From: Rhodoblastus sp.
Lineage (GTDB): Bacteria > Pseudomonadota > Alphaproteobacteria > Rhizobiales > Beijerinckiaceae
Assembly (NCBI RefSeq): GCF_019449565.1
Contig: NZ_JAGRPM010000048.1
Location: forward strand, 1-38,642
Length of the DNA stretch: 38,642 nucleotides
Direction: 5' to 3'
Shown here: one piece after another, positions 9,590 through 19,271 of the stretch
Layout: each line of letters starts with the position of its first letter
Numbering within the stretch: the stretch's first letter is position 1
Position numbers and translations under genes: made by a program
Notes under the pieces: generated by a model
What the model saw: only the letters and a program-made list of their open reading frames with translations
What the model was told of the DNA's origin: nothing
Database searches by the model: none

Positions 9590-9620
9590 CCGCCATGGAA
9601 TCCATGGCGGAAACATTTTT
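9590..9620. terminator. hairpin terminator between sspD and sspH
   Basis: A perfect 9-bp inverted repeat: the arms CCGCCATGG (9590-9598) and CCATGGCGG (9602-9610) flank a 3-base loop. On the + strand it is followed by AAACATTTTT, so it is well placed to stop the rightward ssp transcript. It lies in the 119-bp gap between converging genes and may also limit read-through from sspH. Confidence 0.8.
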
Positions 9621-9656
9621 CAAGCCACTCTTGCTTCGCGCCAATGCGCTGAGCCG

Positions 9657-12600
9657 TTACTCAGCGGCTTCTTCGCCAGACGCCCCTTCGCCATCGATCG
9701 CGAGACGGTTGTCTCGAATAATCGCATCGACCGCACGCATGATGTCAGGATCAGACAAGTACGGCGCTTGCGCGAAGATAATGCCCGACTCGCCGCCAAG
9801 CTTGGCCGCCAGATGCCCGTTTCCGAGTAGCGACTCGGCGCCTTTGACTCCCAAGGCGATCTCGGACGTGCCCGCGCTCGACACCTTCAAAATCAGGCGA
9901 TTGCCAAGGTTATCGCGCAACTGCATCGGCATGACATTCACGTCCGGCCGCTGGGCGGCAAAGATCAGATGGATGCCGGCGGCGCGGGCCTTCACACCAA
10001 GACGGGAAACGTTGGCCGTCACGGTCTCCTTGTATTCCTCGGTCATCATCCATTCGGCGAATTCGTCATGGACCAGGAAGATGGTTGGCAGTCGGTCTCC
10101 CGGCGCAGCCGCGACGTTATAGGAGCGCAGATCGCGCACGCCCCGCTTGCGAAACAGTTCGTAGCGACGGTCCATTTCCTCGACCAGACGCTCAAGTTGA
10201 GCCGTCGCGGTCTCCTGGTCGACAATGATGCCGCCCTGGATATGCGGCAGCCGCTCTAGAGCAGAATAATCAACGCCCATTTTCGGATCGATAAGGACGA
10301 TTTGCGCCAGATCGCTGGGATTCGTCGCGGCGATGTCCAAGATCAAGCTGACGATGAGCACAGACTTGCCGCTGCCGGTCGTGCCCGCCACCAGCGTATG
10401 TGGCTCATGCTGTCGCGCGCCGTCAAACGCCGAGCCGAGGTTGAGGTAAAGAACCTCACCATCGAGCTCCCGCAAGCCAAGAACAAAAGCGGTGTTCAAG
10501 CCCGCTTCGTTGCGATTTATCTGACGCTGCTTCCATACGTCCCAGAGCGACACGATCTGTCGCTTTGGACGTTCGACCGCCACAACAATTTCGCCGGGCA
10601 ACGGCGTGATCCCCACCAACCGCAGGCCATGGGTCGTGAGAAGAACAGCCTCCCGCTTTTGGAGATCCTCCACGCGCAACGTGTCGGACCCCATAAAGCG
10701 GACAAGAGCGGCATTCGGCGTCAGCCGAGTTCCAACGATCTTTGCCTGAAGGCTATAGCCCAGCAGAGCTGAGCGAAGCTTTAGCGCTGTCGCCTCCAAC
10801 CACGCGACGTCAGCTTCCGATGTCGCCGATTGCTGCAGCGCGTGCCTGGCGATCAAAAGATCCAGACCGTTCATCGCCCCCTCGTCCACGGTGTTTTCAT
10901 CGTCAACGAGAAGCGGCGCATCGAAAGGCTCAACCGCAGGCGCCTCATCAGGCGCGGCGCGCCCCACATCCAACGCAGCATCTTCGGCCGGCGCCGGCGC
11001 AGCGACGCCAACGCCAGCAATGGCAGGCGCGGGCGCCAACGAAGCGTCCGGCGCATCCGACTTATTCACCCAATTGACGCGCGGAGCCGGCAGACGGAAC
11101 GTCTGCGTGGCCCACGGGCGTTCAGACCCAAGAGCCTCGCGAATCGGCGCCAACGCCTGCCGGGCCTCATAGGCAAGGACAAGATTGCGAAGCTGATCGC
11201 GAGAGAAGACCTCTTGCAGACCGTCCTTCATTTCGCCGACCGGCGCTTGTTCGGCGCCGCTCGCGCCAGCATCGGCCGGGCCGGAGATGAAGACATGGGA
11301 ATAGCCGCGCAATTCGATGGCCGTCGTGCCTTGGCGGATGCCGTCACGGACGGCTTCCAGCATCGTCGACTGCCCAAGGGCGGTCGTCCCGTCCAGCAAG
11401 AGGTCGGCGATGCGCGACAGCCAAAGATCGCGATCCAGGCGGCCGGGATCTCCAAACAAGGCGTCCTCGATGCGCTGAACGGTGTCAGTCAGCTGCCGGC
11501 GCGAAGTCCTCTGAGCGTCGGCGGATGAGGACAACGCGACGTATTTCGCCTCAGTCACCACGGCGCGAAGGGTTGGAGCGCCGTTGGCGTCCATCCCGAC
11601 GCTCAAAGCCAGAATGTCGGCAATCCCTTGTTCGCGTTGGCCAAGCCACTCGGCGTAATCGTCCAGCAGGAACCAGGCGACGGACGTCCGAGGCCCGAAT
11701 TCTTCAGCGACCAACGCGCGGCTTAAGACCAGGCCGATGAGCTCGCCGGCGGAAACGCCTTGCTTGGCCGCACGCAGGACGATGTCGCCCGATATGGCGC
11801 AGGCGTCGTCGATCATGCGCTGCGCCAGATTGCCCAGGCGCTCGTCAGTCAAACCAAGGCTCAATTCGTTGAGCCGCCGCCGGACCAGGACGTTCAGGAC
11901 GCGCAAGTCAGCCGTCGACGACACGACCATGTTGCGACCATGCGTGCGCTGGCGGCGATAGCGGATCACATTGATCCCCTGCGCCAAGAGCTGGCGCTTA
12001 TCCAACAGGTCGTCATAGGTGGCGACCCAAGTCGCCTCCTCATGGACCTCGTCGAACATTGTCTTCAGACCGTGGTCCTGGAACGAAATCTGCCGGACCG
12101 GCAAGATGTGCTCATCGGCGCCGTGCGACTGCCGGCGAATGACATCCGAAACCGCGTCGATATAGGCCCATCCGATCTTCGGCTGCCGGGGACAGACCAG
12201 ATAGGTGGTCGCCTTGAGCTGATCTTCGGCCGTCACGCGACGATACGACCAGCGCGGCGGCACATTGTCATAAATCGACGGATTTTCGGCGGTCGCCAGC
12301 ACTGGGAACCAGCCTTCTTTGGCCTGCCGCGAAACCACGTCATGCAAAAAGGCCACGTCGACGGACCGGACATCCCCCTCGGACGATTTGGACCCGCCGT
12401 CCAGCAGGACGCCGATGCGCAGCTTCGACATGAAATTGCTCGACGTCTCGCTGGCGACCAAAGCGTCGAGGTCGTTCTCGGACCGCTCAAGGAGCTCGCT
12501 ATACACGCGGCTCAGCTTGGCACGATCACGATGGCGCACGAGGACGTTGCAATGCATTTCGTCTTGATCGTGGACGGTGGCCATCGCGTTGATCGTCGCA

Positions 12601-15005
12601 AAGGGAAGGCCGGCTGCGTCGCAATTGTAGAGCATGATGCTCAGATTCGAGCGCTCATGCGGCTGAAGATCCAGATACCGGTCCATCAGCTTGCGCACCT
12701 GCAGCGCCGCCTCGACCGGATCGACGTCGGTGGACGCCTGCGACGGATCGCGGACCGGGCGCTCCATCAGGCTGTATTCGTTGACCGTGCCGGCCTCCGC
12801 CAGCAAAACCGGCTCGCTGCCGGCATAGCCGACGGCGATCTCGGGATAATAGGGGTGTGACAGCTCGGCCCTCAGATCGGCGAAGAACAGCCGCGGATCG
12901 CCGAAATTGACCTCTGGCGCTGTCAGAATGTGCTGGATCAGGCCTGACGCCGCGCGCGCCTTGATCACGCTCGCAGCCAGACGCATCGGATGCCACGGCG
13001 CAATGATCGCCGATGGGGCGCCGCCCTCGATGGCGATGCAGCCGATCGACAGCACCGGCTGAACAAGGTCCTGCCGGTTGATGTCGCCCGTGGCGTGCTT
13101 GGCGAGAGCCTCGAGCAACGAACCGTATTTTTCGGCCTGCTCCAGCCGCTTGGCGTCCGAAAGGCCGGCGGCCAGCCATCCGTCGATCGCCTTGACGTAA
13201 GATTCGGAAAATTGGTCCCAGGCCACGCGGATGATGCGCGAACCTTCCGCACTAACCCGGTCTGGCACCGCCGATTTAAGCGCCTTGGTGAATTTCTTGC
13301 CAAGATCCTCAAAGGCGCCGATCTTCGAGATCAGCGATCCCGAATCTCGTCCAAAGGCCGGCTGCATGGTCGCGACATCGCTCAACGAAATGCTCTGCAG
13401 GAGTCCTTTGCTGCTCACCGGCTGGCGCGTGATCGTCGCGCGAGCGAAGGGGCGTTTCGCCAGCCGCTCGAGATCGCCAAACATTTCGCTGCCGATGGCT
13501 TCCGGCCGGCCGGTCCAAATCATTTGGACTGTGGGCGACTTCTGCCCGTCGATCACGAGCGTCACGTCGAATTTGATCTGCAGATTCGCGCGCGCAACCG
13601 ACTTGTTCGGCTGGTACTTCTTGCGACGCCGTGCCTTCTCCAAAATCGCTTCATAGGAGAAAAGCTCGTGATCCTTCCACGTAACGGCGTCGCCCATCAG
13701 CGCCGGCAGGCCGCGATACCGCAGGCTAAACGCCATGGCGACGCGCTCGTTGAGCTCGAGCCATTGTGATCGTCTGCGCCGCGTCGTTTCAATTTCCAGG
13801 GTCCGCGACTGGCCCAAGGACGTCGCCTGGCCATAAAGGCGCTCGACGGTCCGCAGAAGGCCGTCCAGAAATTCGGTGCATTCAATCGGCCTGCCGAAGA
13901 CGAACCGCTCCCATTTGGCGCGGAGCGCGCGTTCTTCGCCCAGAGCTTCGCGATGCGCCTCATAGAATTCGCGATCGAGATCGCTGGCCTCTTTCGGCGT
14001 CTTCGTCTCGCGGGCCTTTTTCAAATATTCCTTCTCGACGTCCGACAGCCGATCCGGATGATTGAAATCAAAAAACTCAATGGTTTCCTGCGGAAGGTTG
14101 GTTTTCCTTTGCCGCAGACCAGAAAAAATCTGTTGAATGCCGTCGGTTTCCCACTCGAACAGCGACAGTGCCTCCGCCTCCGGCTGCCAACAGGCAGGCG
14201 AATTGATGAAGGCCTCGATCGCCGGATGGACCTCCGGCTTGATGTCCTGCTTGACCGCCTCAAACTGGGTCCGCAGGTCATCAGACTCGATGACGCCGCG
14301 CGGCGGCCGCTGCTTTTCGAGCAACGGACGCCGGTCGCTCACCAGCTTGCCGAACAGCTTCGTCCAACGGAGAGAAGAATTCAGGTCCTTCTCCCGCATG
14401 CCGCGGAAATAGCCGCTGTCGCGCGGCAGACGCAGCGCCGGCAAAGCCCAGCCGAGCGCGTCGACGAGCGGCAGGCTGTTCGTCTCTACCGCGGTGCGGG
14501 TCATCTCGACGTAATGCGAGATCTGGTGCAGCGTCCAATTGTCGGCGGCGGAAAAACCTCGCAAAGCCGCCTCCCAGGCGGCGAGATGCTGGTCCGACAG
14601 ACCGAGATTGCGGCTCGCAGCCGCCACCCAAAGAACCGGCTCCTCGCTGAGCTCCTTGGCGCCAATCAGGGCGACGTCCTGCAAGGAAGTGCCTTGGTCG
14701 TCGTCGGTGTTGGCGAGCAACAGCGCCGGGCGATCACATTCCGCATGGCGCAAGGCGACGGTGCGCTCGTCGGTGATCACCGTCTCGGGCAAGCCGAAAC
14801 CGTCGACCAGCTTGCGCGGCAAGGCGATTCGCACCTTGGCGGCCGTCGCGCCATCCGCGAGGAGAGCGGTGACAATCGCCGCGACCTGTTCGCCGGTAAG
14901 CCGGTCCAGCATGAAACGGGCGACGCCGTCGCTATCGGTGGATTTCGACAGTCGATCGCGCAGCGAGGAGGCGCCAACGACGCCAAGAAGCTCTAGTGCA
15001 TTCAC
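9657..15005 (-). CDS. sspH: SspH/DptH-like restriction ATPase with HerA/FtsK motor and possible nuclease domain
   Basis: A 1782-residue protein of the DptH type. The C-terminal ~240 residues form an FtsK/HerA motor: Walker A GTTGSGKS at about 1541-1548, IDPKMGVDYS soon after, Walker B FLVHDE at about 1643-1648, and FAAQRPDV. An Ala/Pro-rich linker at about 1320-1364 separates this from the rest. Near residue 1130 the segment DILALSVGMD is followed 22 residues later by VVTEAKYV (E1152, K1154), a D...ExK spacing like that of PD-(D/E)XK nucleases; this is my reading and not an established assignment. In the SspFGH system the module damages DNA lacking phosphorothioate. Start is GTG at 15005, overlapping the sspG stop by 4 nt (GTGA). 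It reads toward sspD. Confidence 0.8.
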   Translation of the reverse strand: MNALELLGVVGASSLRDRLSKSTDSDGVARFMLDRLTGEQVAAIVTALLADGATAAKVRIALPRKLVDGFGLPETVITDERTVALRHAECDRPALLLANTDDDQGTSLQDVALIGAKELSEEPVLWVAAASRNLGLSDQHLAAWEAALRGFSAADNWTLHQISHYVEMTRTAVETNSLPLVDALGWALPALRLPRDSGYFRGMREKDLNSSLRWTKLFGKLVSDRRPLLEKQRPPRGVIESDDLRTQFEAVKQDIKPEVHPAIEAFINSPACWQPEAEALSLFEWETDGIQQIFSGLRQRKTNLPQETIEFFDFNHPDRLSDVEKEYLKKARETKTPKEASDLDREFYEAHREALGEERALRAKWERFVFGRPIECTEFLDGLLRTVERLYGQATSLGQSRTLEIETTRRRRSQWLELNERVAMAFSLRYRGLPALMGDAVTWKDHELFSYEAILEKARRRKKYQPNKSVARANLQIKFDVTLVIDGQKSPTVQMIWTGRPEAIGSEMFGDLERLAKRPFARATITRQPVSSKGLLQSISLSDVATMQPAFGRDSGSLISKIGAFEDLGKKFTKALKSAVPDRVSAEGSRIIRVAWDQFSESYVKAIDGWLAAGLSDAKRLEQAEKYGSLLEALAKHATGDINRQDLVQPVLSIGCIAIEGGAPSAIIAPWHPMRLAASVIKARAASGLIQHILTAPEVNFGDPRLFFADLRAELSHPYYPEIAVGYAGSEPVLLAEAGTVNEYSLMERPVRDPSQASTDVDPVEAALQVRKLMDRYLDLQPHERSNLSIMLYNCDAAGLPFATINAMATVHDQDEMHCNVLVRHRDRAKLSRVYSELLERSENDLDALVASETSSNFMSKLRIGVLLDGGSKSSEGDVRSVDVAFLHDVVSRQAKEGWFPVLATAENPSIYDNVPPRWSYRRVTAEDQLKATTYLVCPRQPKIGWAYIDAVSDVIRRQSHGADEHILPVRQISFQDHGLKTMFDEVHEEATWVATYDDLLDKRQLLAQGINVIRYRRQRTHGRNMVVSSTADLRVLNVLVRRRLNELSLGLTDERLGNLAQRMIDDACAISGDIVLRAAKQGVSAGELIGLVLSRALVAEEFGPRTSVAWFLLDDYAEWLGQREQGIADILALSVGMDANGAPTLRAVVTEAKYVALSSSADAQRTSRRQLTDTVQRIEDALFGDPGRLDRDLWLSRIADLLLDGTTALGQSTMLEAVRDGIRQGTTAIELRGYSHVFISGPADAGASGAEQAPVGEMKDGLQEVFSRDQLRNLVLAYEARQALAPIREALGSERPWATQTFRLPAPRVNWVNKSDAPDASLAPAPAIAGVGVAAPAPAEDAALDVGRAAPDEAPAVEPFDAPLLVDDENTVDEGAMNGLDLLIARHALQQSATSEADVAWLEATALKLRSALLGYSLQAKIVGTRLTPNAALVRFMGSDTLRVEDLQKREAVLLTTHGLRLVGITPLPGEIVVAVERPKRQIVSLWDVWKQRQINRNEAGLNTAFVLGLRELDGEVLYLNLGSAFDGARQHEPHTLVAGTTGSGKSVLIVSLILDIAATNPSDLAQIVLIDPKMGVDYSALERLPHIQGGIIVDQETATAQLERLVEEMDRRYELFRKRGVRDLRSYNVAAAPGDRLPTIFLVHDEFAEWMMTEEYKETVTANVSRLGVKARAAGIHLIFAAQRPDVNVMPMQLRDNLGNRLILKVSSAGTSEIALGVKGAESLLGNGHLAAKLGGESGIIFAQAPYLSDPDIMRAVDAIIRDNRLAIDGEGASGEEAAE

Positions 15006-16561
15006 GACTGAACCGTCCTTTTAAAGGGATTTTTGACGAAAGCGCAGGAATCAGAAAGCCGCTCGAGAAGGCCAAGGCTCGCCAAACGTTCTTCAAGACG
15101 ACGCGCATTGTCGGAAAAATTCTCCTGGTCGGCGTCGCCGCGCGCGATGAAATCCTGAGCCTGGTGGTCGCCAATGACGAATCCGTAGCGCTCGTGTAGC
15201 CGCGCCAGGAATTCCTTGAACTCCATCCGGCCGTCGACCGTGCAGATCACCAGCGTCTTGAGAAGGCGGTCGGTCGGCGCATAGCGCGTACGCCGACTCG
15301 CGCGGCGCGACGACAGCCCGATAAGACGGGCCCAGGTCGAATGGAACTTGCCAACATGGGTCTTGTGCCGCTTTGACGCCGCTTTGAGCAGGTCATTGAG
15401 CAGCGCGTCGGGGGATTGCTTGCCCTTTTCGGCGTCGTCTCTGTCCGGCCAATCGAATTTCTTGCTCAGCACCTCGACGGCGGTCGCGCCCGGTTCTTCG
15501 GAGATCAGCGCGGCTTTCCATTCTTGCGTGTCTGCGATCGAGCGAACAAACGTTTCGAGCGCCGCGCCGGGCAACGTGTTGTTCTTCTGATAGGAGTCAG
15601 CGGAAAGGTCCCGGACCGCAGACCGTTTCGGCGACACGATTTCGCATACGAGCGAGATCTCGCGCTTATCCGGAAAAACTTCGGCCGCGCGACCAAGCTG
15701 ATAGAGCAGAACATGCAGCCCGACGAGGGTCACCATATGAGGCAACGCATCGTACGCCGGAATTTCCAGATCAAGCACGGCGATCCAGTCTTCGGCCAAG
15801 TTGTCGAAGCTGGCATATTTTGAACACGGCAGATACGAGCCTGCGCGTTCCTTGACGGTCGTCTCGGTCTTATTTTGCAAGGCTCCGACAAGTTTGTCGT
15901 ACGGCCCTTCGACATTCAGCAGACGGCTGCTGAGCCGCTCGGCCAGCTCGGCGGAACGCGCGCTTCGGCACAGCATGAGGTACAAGATTTCGCCCGTGCG
16001 CCCAAAGAACCGGCGATCGGTCGACACGCCGCCCGTCGACGAAACCTTGGCGTCTTCGTACAACGAGTTGACGCCGAAGGGAAAAATGAACTTCGAACTC
16101 CAGCGCTTGTTGCCACCGCCCTCGATAGAGGAGCCTTGCAAAAACGAGATGACGGCGTCGAAATCCTTGAACGTCTCGAAACGGTCGCGAAGATAGCTGA
16201 AATCCGCGTTCTCCAGGCCGCCGGCGCCCGCCGCCATCAAGCTGAGCCATTGCGCCCACATGCCTTCGTCGTTCTTGCCAGAGGCGCGGACGACGGCCAT
16301 GTGGGGATTGTTGAACAACAGATTTCGCAAGCGAAGTTGAAGCTGAGGTCGATAAGTCAGCTCGTTCAGCCGCTCCTCATTGAGCGCTCGCCCCTGCCGA
16401 TGTTCGGCCTGCAAGATTCCGAGAAACTCCAGCATCGTCAGCCAGGGCGTCTGCTCATCGTGCAGACGATGGCCCCAGATCTGTTCGTCGATCCACAATT
16501 GCGGGCCGGTCGAACTGTCTTCCTGATACTGGGGACGCGGCAAAATTTCCATGAAGCTCAT
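15002..16561 (-). CDS. sspG: SspG/DptG-like restriction component
   Basis: A 519-residue protein lying between sspF and sspH, the position of dptG/sspG in phosphorothioate-dependent restriction modules. I see no catalytic motif; the assignment comes mainly from size, order and neighbours. The C-terminus, FLARLHERYGFVIGDHQAQDF and onward, reads like a winged-helix or DNA-binding segment, but I would not insist. The start is the ATG at 16559-16561, overlapping the sspF stop as ATGA. The gene ends in a GTGA overlap with sspH. Stoichiometric coupling of the three proteins is therefore likely. Confidence 0.72.
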   Translation of the reverse strand: MSFMEILPRPQYQEDSSTGPQLWIDEQIWGHRLHDEQTPWLTMLEFLGILQAEHRQGRALNEERLNELTYRPQLQLRLRNLLFNNPHMAVVRASGKNDEGMWAQWLSLMAAGAGGLENADFSYLRDRFETFKDFDAVISFLQGSSIEGGGNKRWSSKFIFPFGVNSLYEDAKVSSTGGVSTDRRFFGRTGEILYLMLCRSARSAELAERLSSRLLNVEGPYDKLVGALQNKTETTVKERAGSYLPCSKYASFDNLAEDWIAVLDLEIPAYDALPHMVTLVGLHVLLYQLGRAAEVFPDKREISLVCEIVSPKRSAVRDLSADSYQKNNTLPGAALETFVRSIADTQEWKAALISEEPGATAVEVLSKKFDWPDRDDAEKGKQSPDALLNDLLKAASKRHKTHVGKFHSTWARLIGLSSRRASRRTRYAPTDRLLKTLVICTVDGRMEFKEFLARLHERYGFVIGDHQAQDFIARGDADQENFSDNARRLEERLASLGLLERLSDSCAFVKNPFKRTVQS

Positions 16562-18393
16562 AGTCTCACCGTCACCCGTCGAACCGCCGCTTGGCCATCA
16601 CCGTCAAGCTCAATGAACTGTAGGACGAGTTCGCCGTCCACAGTCTCGTCTTCGCCGTCCGCCGCCAAGAAGCGCTCCCGATGGGTCGCGCTGAGAAGCT
16701 TGGCCTTGAAAGCCAGGAGATCCTCGTGGCACTCCAAAGAAAAGCTGCTGGGCAGCGCGCCGTCCGACACGCGGACAAGGAATTCGAACCGCGTCGGCGT
16801 CAAAGGCAAGCGAATGGCACCGGGATCATCGCCCTTCGATAACCTGACCTCGAGGACCATCCCGCCGACATCGTCGGCGACGAGATCGACCTTTTGGCCG
16901 GCCTTGCGCGGCACCGAAATCATTTCGTCGAGCAACGGGCTTGTCTTCGATTGCGAGTAGCTGCCCGACGTCGCCAGGACCAAATCGTCATGGGTCTGGA
17001 TCAACATGCCGGTGAAGATGCGGTTTAGTCCCCGCACCAGTACCGGCAGCACGCTGCGCGGCAGCACCTTTTTGGCGGCGAGCAGGTCGGCAACCTGCAA
17101 ATAAAGGCCGCCCGACCGGAAAATGGTCAGATCCCAAAGCGACAGCGCCTCAGCGCGGTCTTCCGGCAGGGTGAAAAACACGCGCTGGCGCTGAACGCGC
17201 AGCAATTTCAAAAACTCGTCCCGGGCGTCGGTATCGGCGCCCTCAAGATAATCCTGTTGCGCGCGCCGGTAGGTCGCGGTGCCGCCATATACCGGGTCGT
17301 TGAGAACCATCTCGCCGTAAGCGTCGTTCAACGCCGGATCATCGGCGCCATAAACAAGGATGTTGTCGACGCGATGGCTCGCCTCGCTGCCAATGCCGAA
17401 GGCGTTGAGCTTGCGGAAAAGATCGATCTTTTCAGTCCGACGCGCCGGCAGGTTCTCGCCAAAGACGTTGCGAAATACGCTGGCCTGGTCGAACGTGCCT
17501 TTGATCGCCAAATCCGGAATGTCGGTGCAGGTCATCAACCCGTCGCGGCAACCCGGATGTCCCAAGATTAAATTTGCGACCAGCATCAGAAGCTGACGCA
17601 CCGGGAAATGCACGCCGTTCTGCTCGCTCAATGTGATCAGCGCGCGCAAGCGGCGATGCAGCAGGTCGCCGTCGGCAAGCCCGCGCACACGGTCGCGGTT
17701 TTCTTGAATTGGACATTTCCCAGAACCAGCCGCCTGGCACCCTTCGCATTGCGTCCAGTCCGGATGATTGGTGATCGACTCGATCACACGGCCGATCATA
17801 TCGGCCGCTGGCGCCTGGCTCATGTCACGCAAATTGAGCCTAATTTCGGGCGCGACCTCATCGCCGACCAGCATCGCCTCGACCATCTTGGTCATGGCGA
17901 TCGTCGCCGCGGTCTTAGGCGTGGCTTTGAGCTTTTCCAAGAGCTGGCCATGATTGGCGGCGACCAAAAATAACGCGCCGGCGTCAGGCGTCGCCAGGCT
18001 TTCCGCCATCTGAGTCAACAATTGGGCGCTCACGTCGGCGTCAAGCTCGCTCAGGTCCTTGATGACGATGAGCTCACGACCGTCGAACGAGACCGACTTC
18101 ACCTTCGACTTGCCGTTCCATTCGGCCTCGGATCCGCCGCACGCCAGCCATACGGAGCGACAGCAATAGGTTTTTCCGTCGCCGGCTGTGCCGGTCAAAA
18201 TCTCCGAAACCGGGCGCCCAGACTTGAGATTGGCGAGAATCTCGTCACGAAACTGCACCGGAAGGGTGATCGGCTCGATGCGTTCGCGCAGCAGCGTGCG
18301 CTGGATGACCTCGTCAAAAAGATTGTCGTTTGTCGGGATCGGCCCGTAATTCCGTAAGAACTTCACGAATCGGTTTGTTTGAAAAACGGTCAT
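16558..18393 (-). CDS. sspF: SspF/DptF-like P-loop restriction component
   Basis: A 611-residue protein when started at the ATG at 18393, which has a good ribosome-binding site (AGGTGG four bases upstream). The frame is open a further 32 codons, but those codons look non-coding. A Walker A loop GTAGDGKT lies at about 68-75, as in DptF-like ATPases. A cysteine cluster, C-x2-C-x7-C in QCEGCQAAGSGKC (about 214-226), may bind zinc. In the SspFGH module it works with SspG and SspH against unmodified DNA. It is the first gene of the leftward operon. Confidence 0.76.
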   Translation of the reverse strand: MTVFQTNRFVKFLRNYGPIPTNDNLFDEVIQRTLLRERIEPITLPVQFRDEILANLKSGRPVSEILTGTAGDGKTYCCRSVWLACGGSEAEWNGKSKVKSVSFDGRELIVIKDLSELDADVSAQLLTQMAESLATPDAGALFLVAANHGQLLEKLKATPKTAATIAMTKMVEAMLVGDEVAPEIRLNLRDMSQAPAADMIGRVIESITNHPDWTQCEGCQAAGSGKCPIQENRDRVRGLADGDLLHRRLRALITLSEQNGVHFPVRQLLMLVANLILGHPGCRDGLMTCTDIPDLAIKGTFDQASVFRNVFGENLPARRTEKIDLFRKLNAFGIGSEASHRVDNILVYGADDPALNDAYGEMVLNDPVYGGTATYRRAQQDYLEGADTDARDEFLKLLRVQRQRVFFTLPEDRAEALSLWDLTIFRSGGLYLQVADLLAAKKVLPRSVLPVLVRGLNRIFTGMLIQTHDDLVLATSGSYSQSKTSPLLDEMISVPRKAGQKVDLVADDVGGMVLEVRLSKGDDPGAIRLPLTPTRFEFLVRVSDGALPSSFSLECHEDLLAFKAKLLSATHRERFLAADGEDETVDGELVLQFIELDGDGQAAVRRVTVRL

Positions 18394-19271
18394 TTTTCCA
18401 CCTGCCGCGCAATGCGCGGACTGCGACTCCACTTTGTGGACAATACTGACCCGCAAACATTCCGGAACGCAAGCGCGCCCAATCCGCATCGAAGGTGGAA
18501 AACTTCCCTATTTAGGCGATTCTCGCTTCGCCGTTGAAAAACATGATCGTCGCCGAACATTTTTGTAATCGGCGCACTCCAAGGACTTTGAAGGGAATTG
18601 CCGGGACGGCATCCTTGCCGCCCCGGCCGAATCCACTGCCCGCACGACCTGTGGCCGGCAGCTGGCTTGAAACCGTCATTTGAGCTTCCTGCGAGCGGGA
18701 CGTATGCCCGCCCACGCCAGCCACCAGCAGATCGGCGCTGGACGTGCCCATGACCAACCGATTAGCTCCCACTTGTGTTCGTCGGCGGTCACATCCTTCG
18801 CGCACCTGAGGTCGCAGCTCCATCTGCCACCAGTGCCATGGTCGAGCGACGAGAGAGCCGCCCCGTCAGCTTCGCCGCCGACAGCCCAAGGGCGGTCGTT
18901 CCGCTCTCTTTATATAAAGCGGCTTCCCTCGGCCCCTTTGGCACCGCCCGGCGCCGTCTTGACCTCTGTGGTCGCCGATCCTGCCGACCCGTTCCCGCGC
19001 CGTGCCGTCGGCCGCGAATTAGCGCCAGCTGCGCTGTTGACGTCGACCGCCAGATCCGGAATCCTCCGCACAGGACAAAACAGGAACTTCACGAATTCGC
19101 AATCGAGAAAACAACCGGGCCGTCATCGGCAGACATAGACGAAAGTCGGGTTTAAGCCTCGCATTTCGGCCCCGATCCCGTGGAAATATTCCCCTCAACC
19201 TGAACAGTGTCGGGAGGGGTCCCCTCGCGCTAGCGAGCGTGTTTCGTCGTATATGCAGAGGACAAACGATA
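18394..19271. other. long intergenic region between sspF and the luxR-type gene
   Basis: About 880 bases with no gene I can support. It must hold the leftward promoter of sspF and the rightward promoter of the LuxR-type gene. A 10-bp palindrome TTTATATAAA lies at 18909-18918 between GC-rich flanks. A leftward frame of 103 codons (18512-18823, ending FFNGEARIA) could be a small gene or a gene tail; its start has no convincing ribosome-binding site, and I do not recognise it. Confidence 0.45.
19214..19226. promoter_or_regulatory. GAGGGG-T-CCCCTC palindrome upstream of the luxR-type gene
   Basis: Perfect 6-bp arms around a single central base, 46 bases before the preferred TTG start of the LuxR-type gene. 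It could be an operator for that regulator or for another protein. It does not look like a classical ~20-bp lux/tra box. Confidence 0.3.

Noticed and set aside
11760..12860. Rightward frame of 366 codons inside sspH
   Set aside because: Antisense shadow in GC-rich DNA; the sspH frame is continuous through it with FtsK-type motifs further on.
18680..19155. Overlapping rightward frames of 126-152 codons before the luxR-type gene
   Set aside because: Several frames are open at once, as is expected in GC-rich non-coding DNA; none has a start signal or family pattern.
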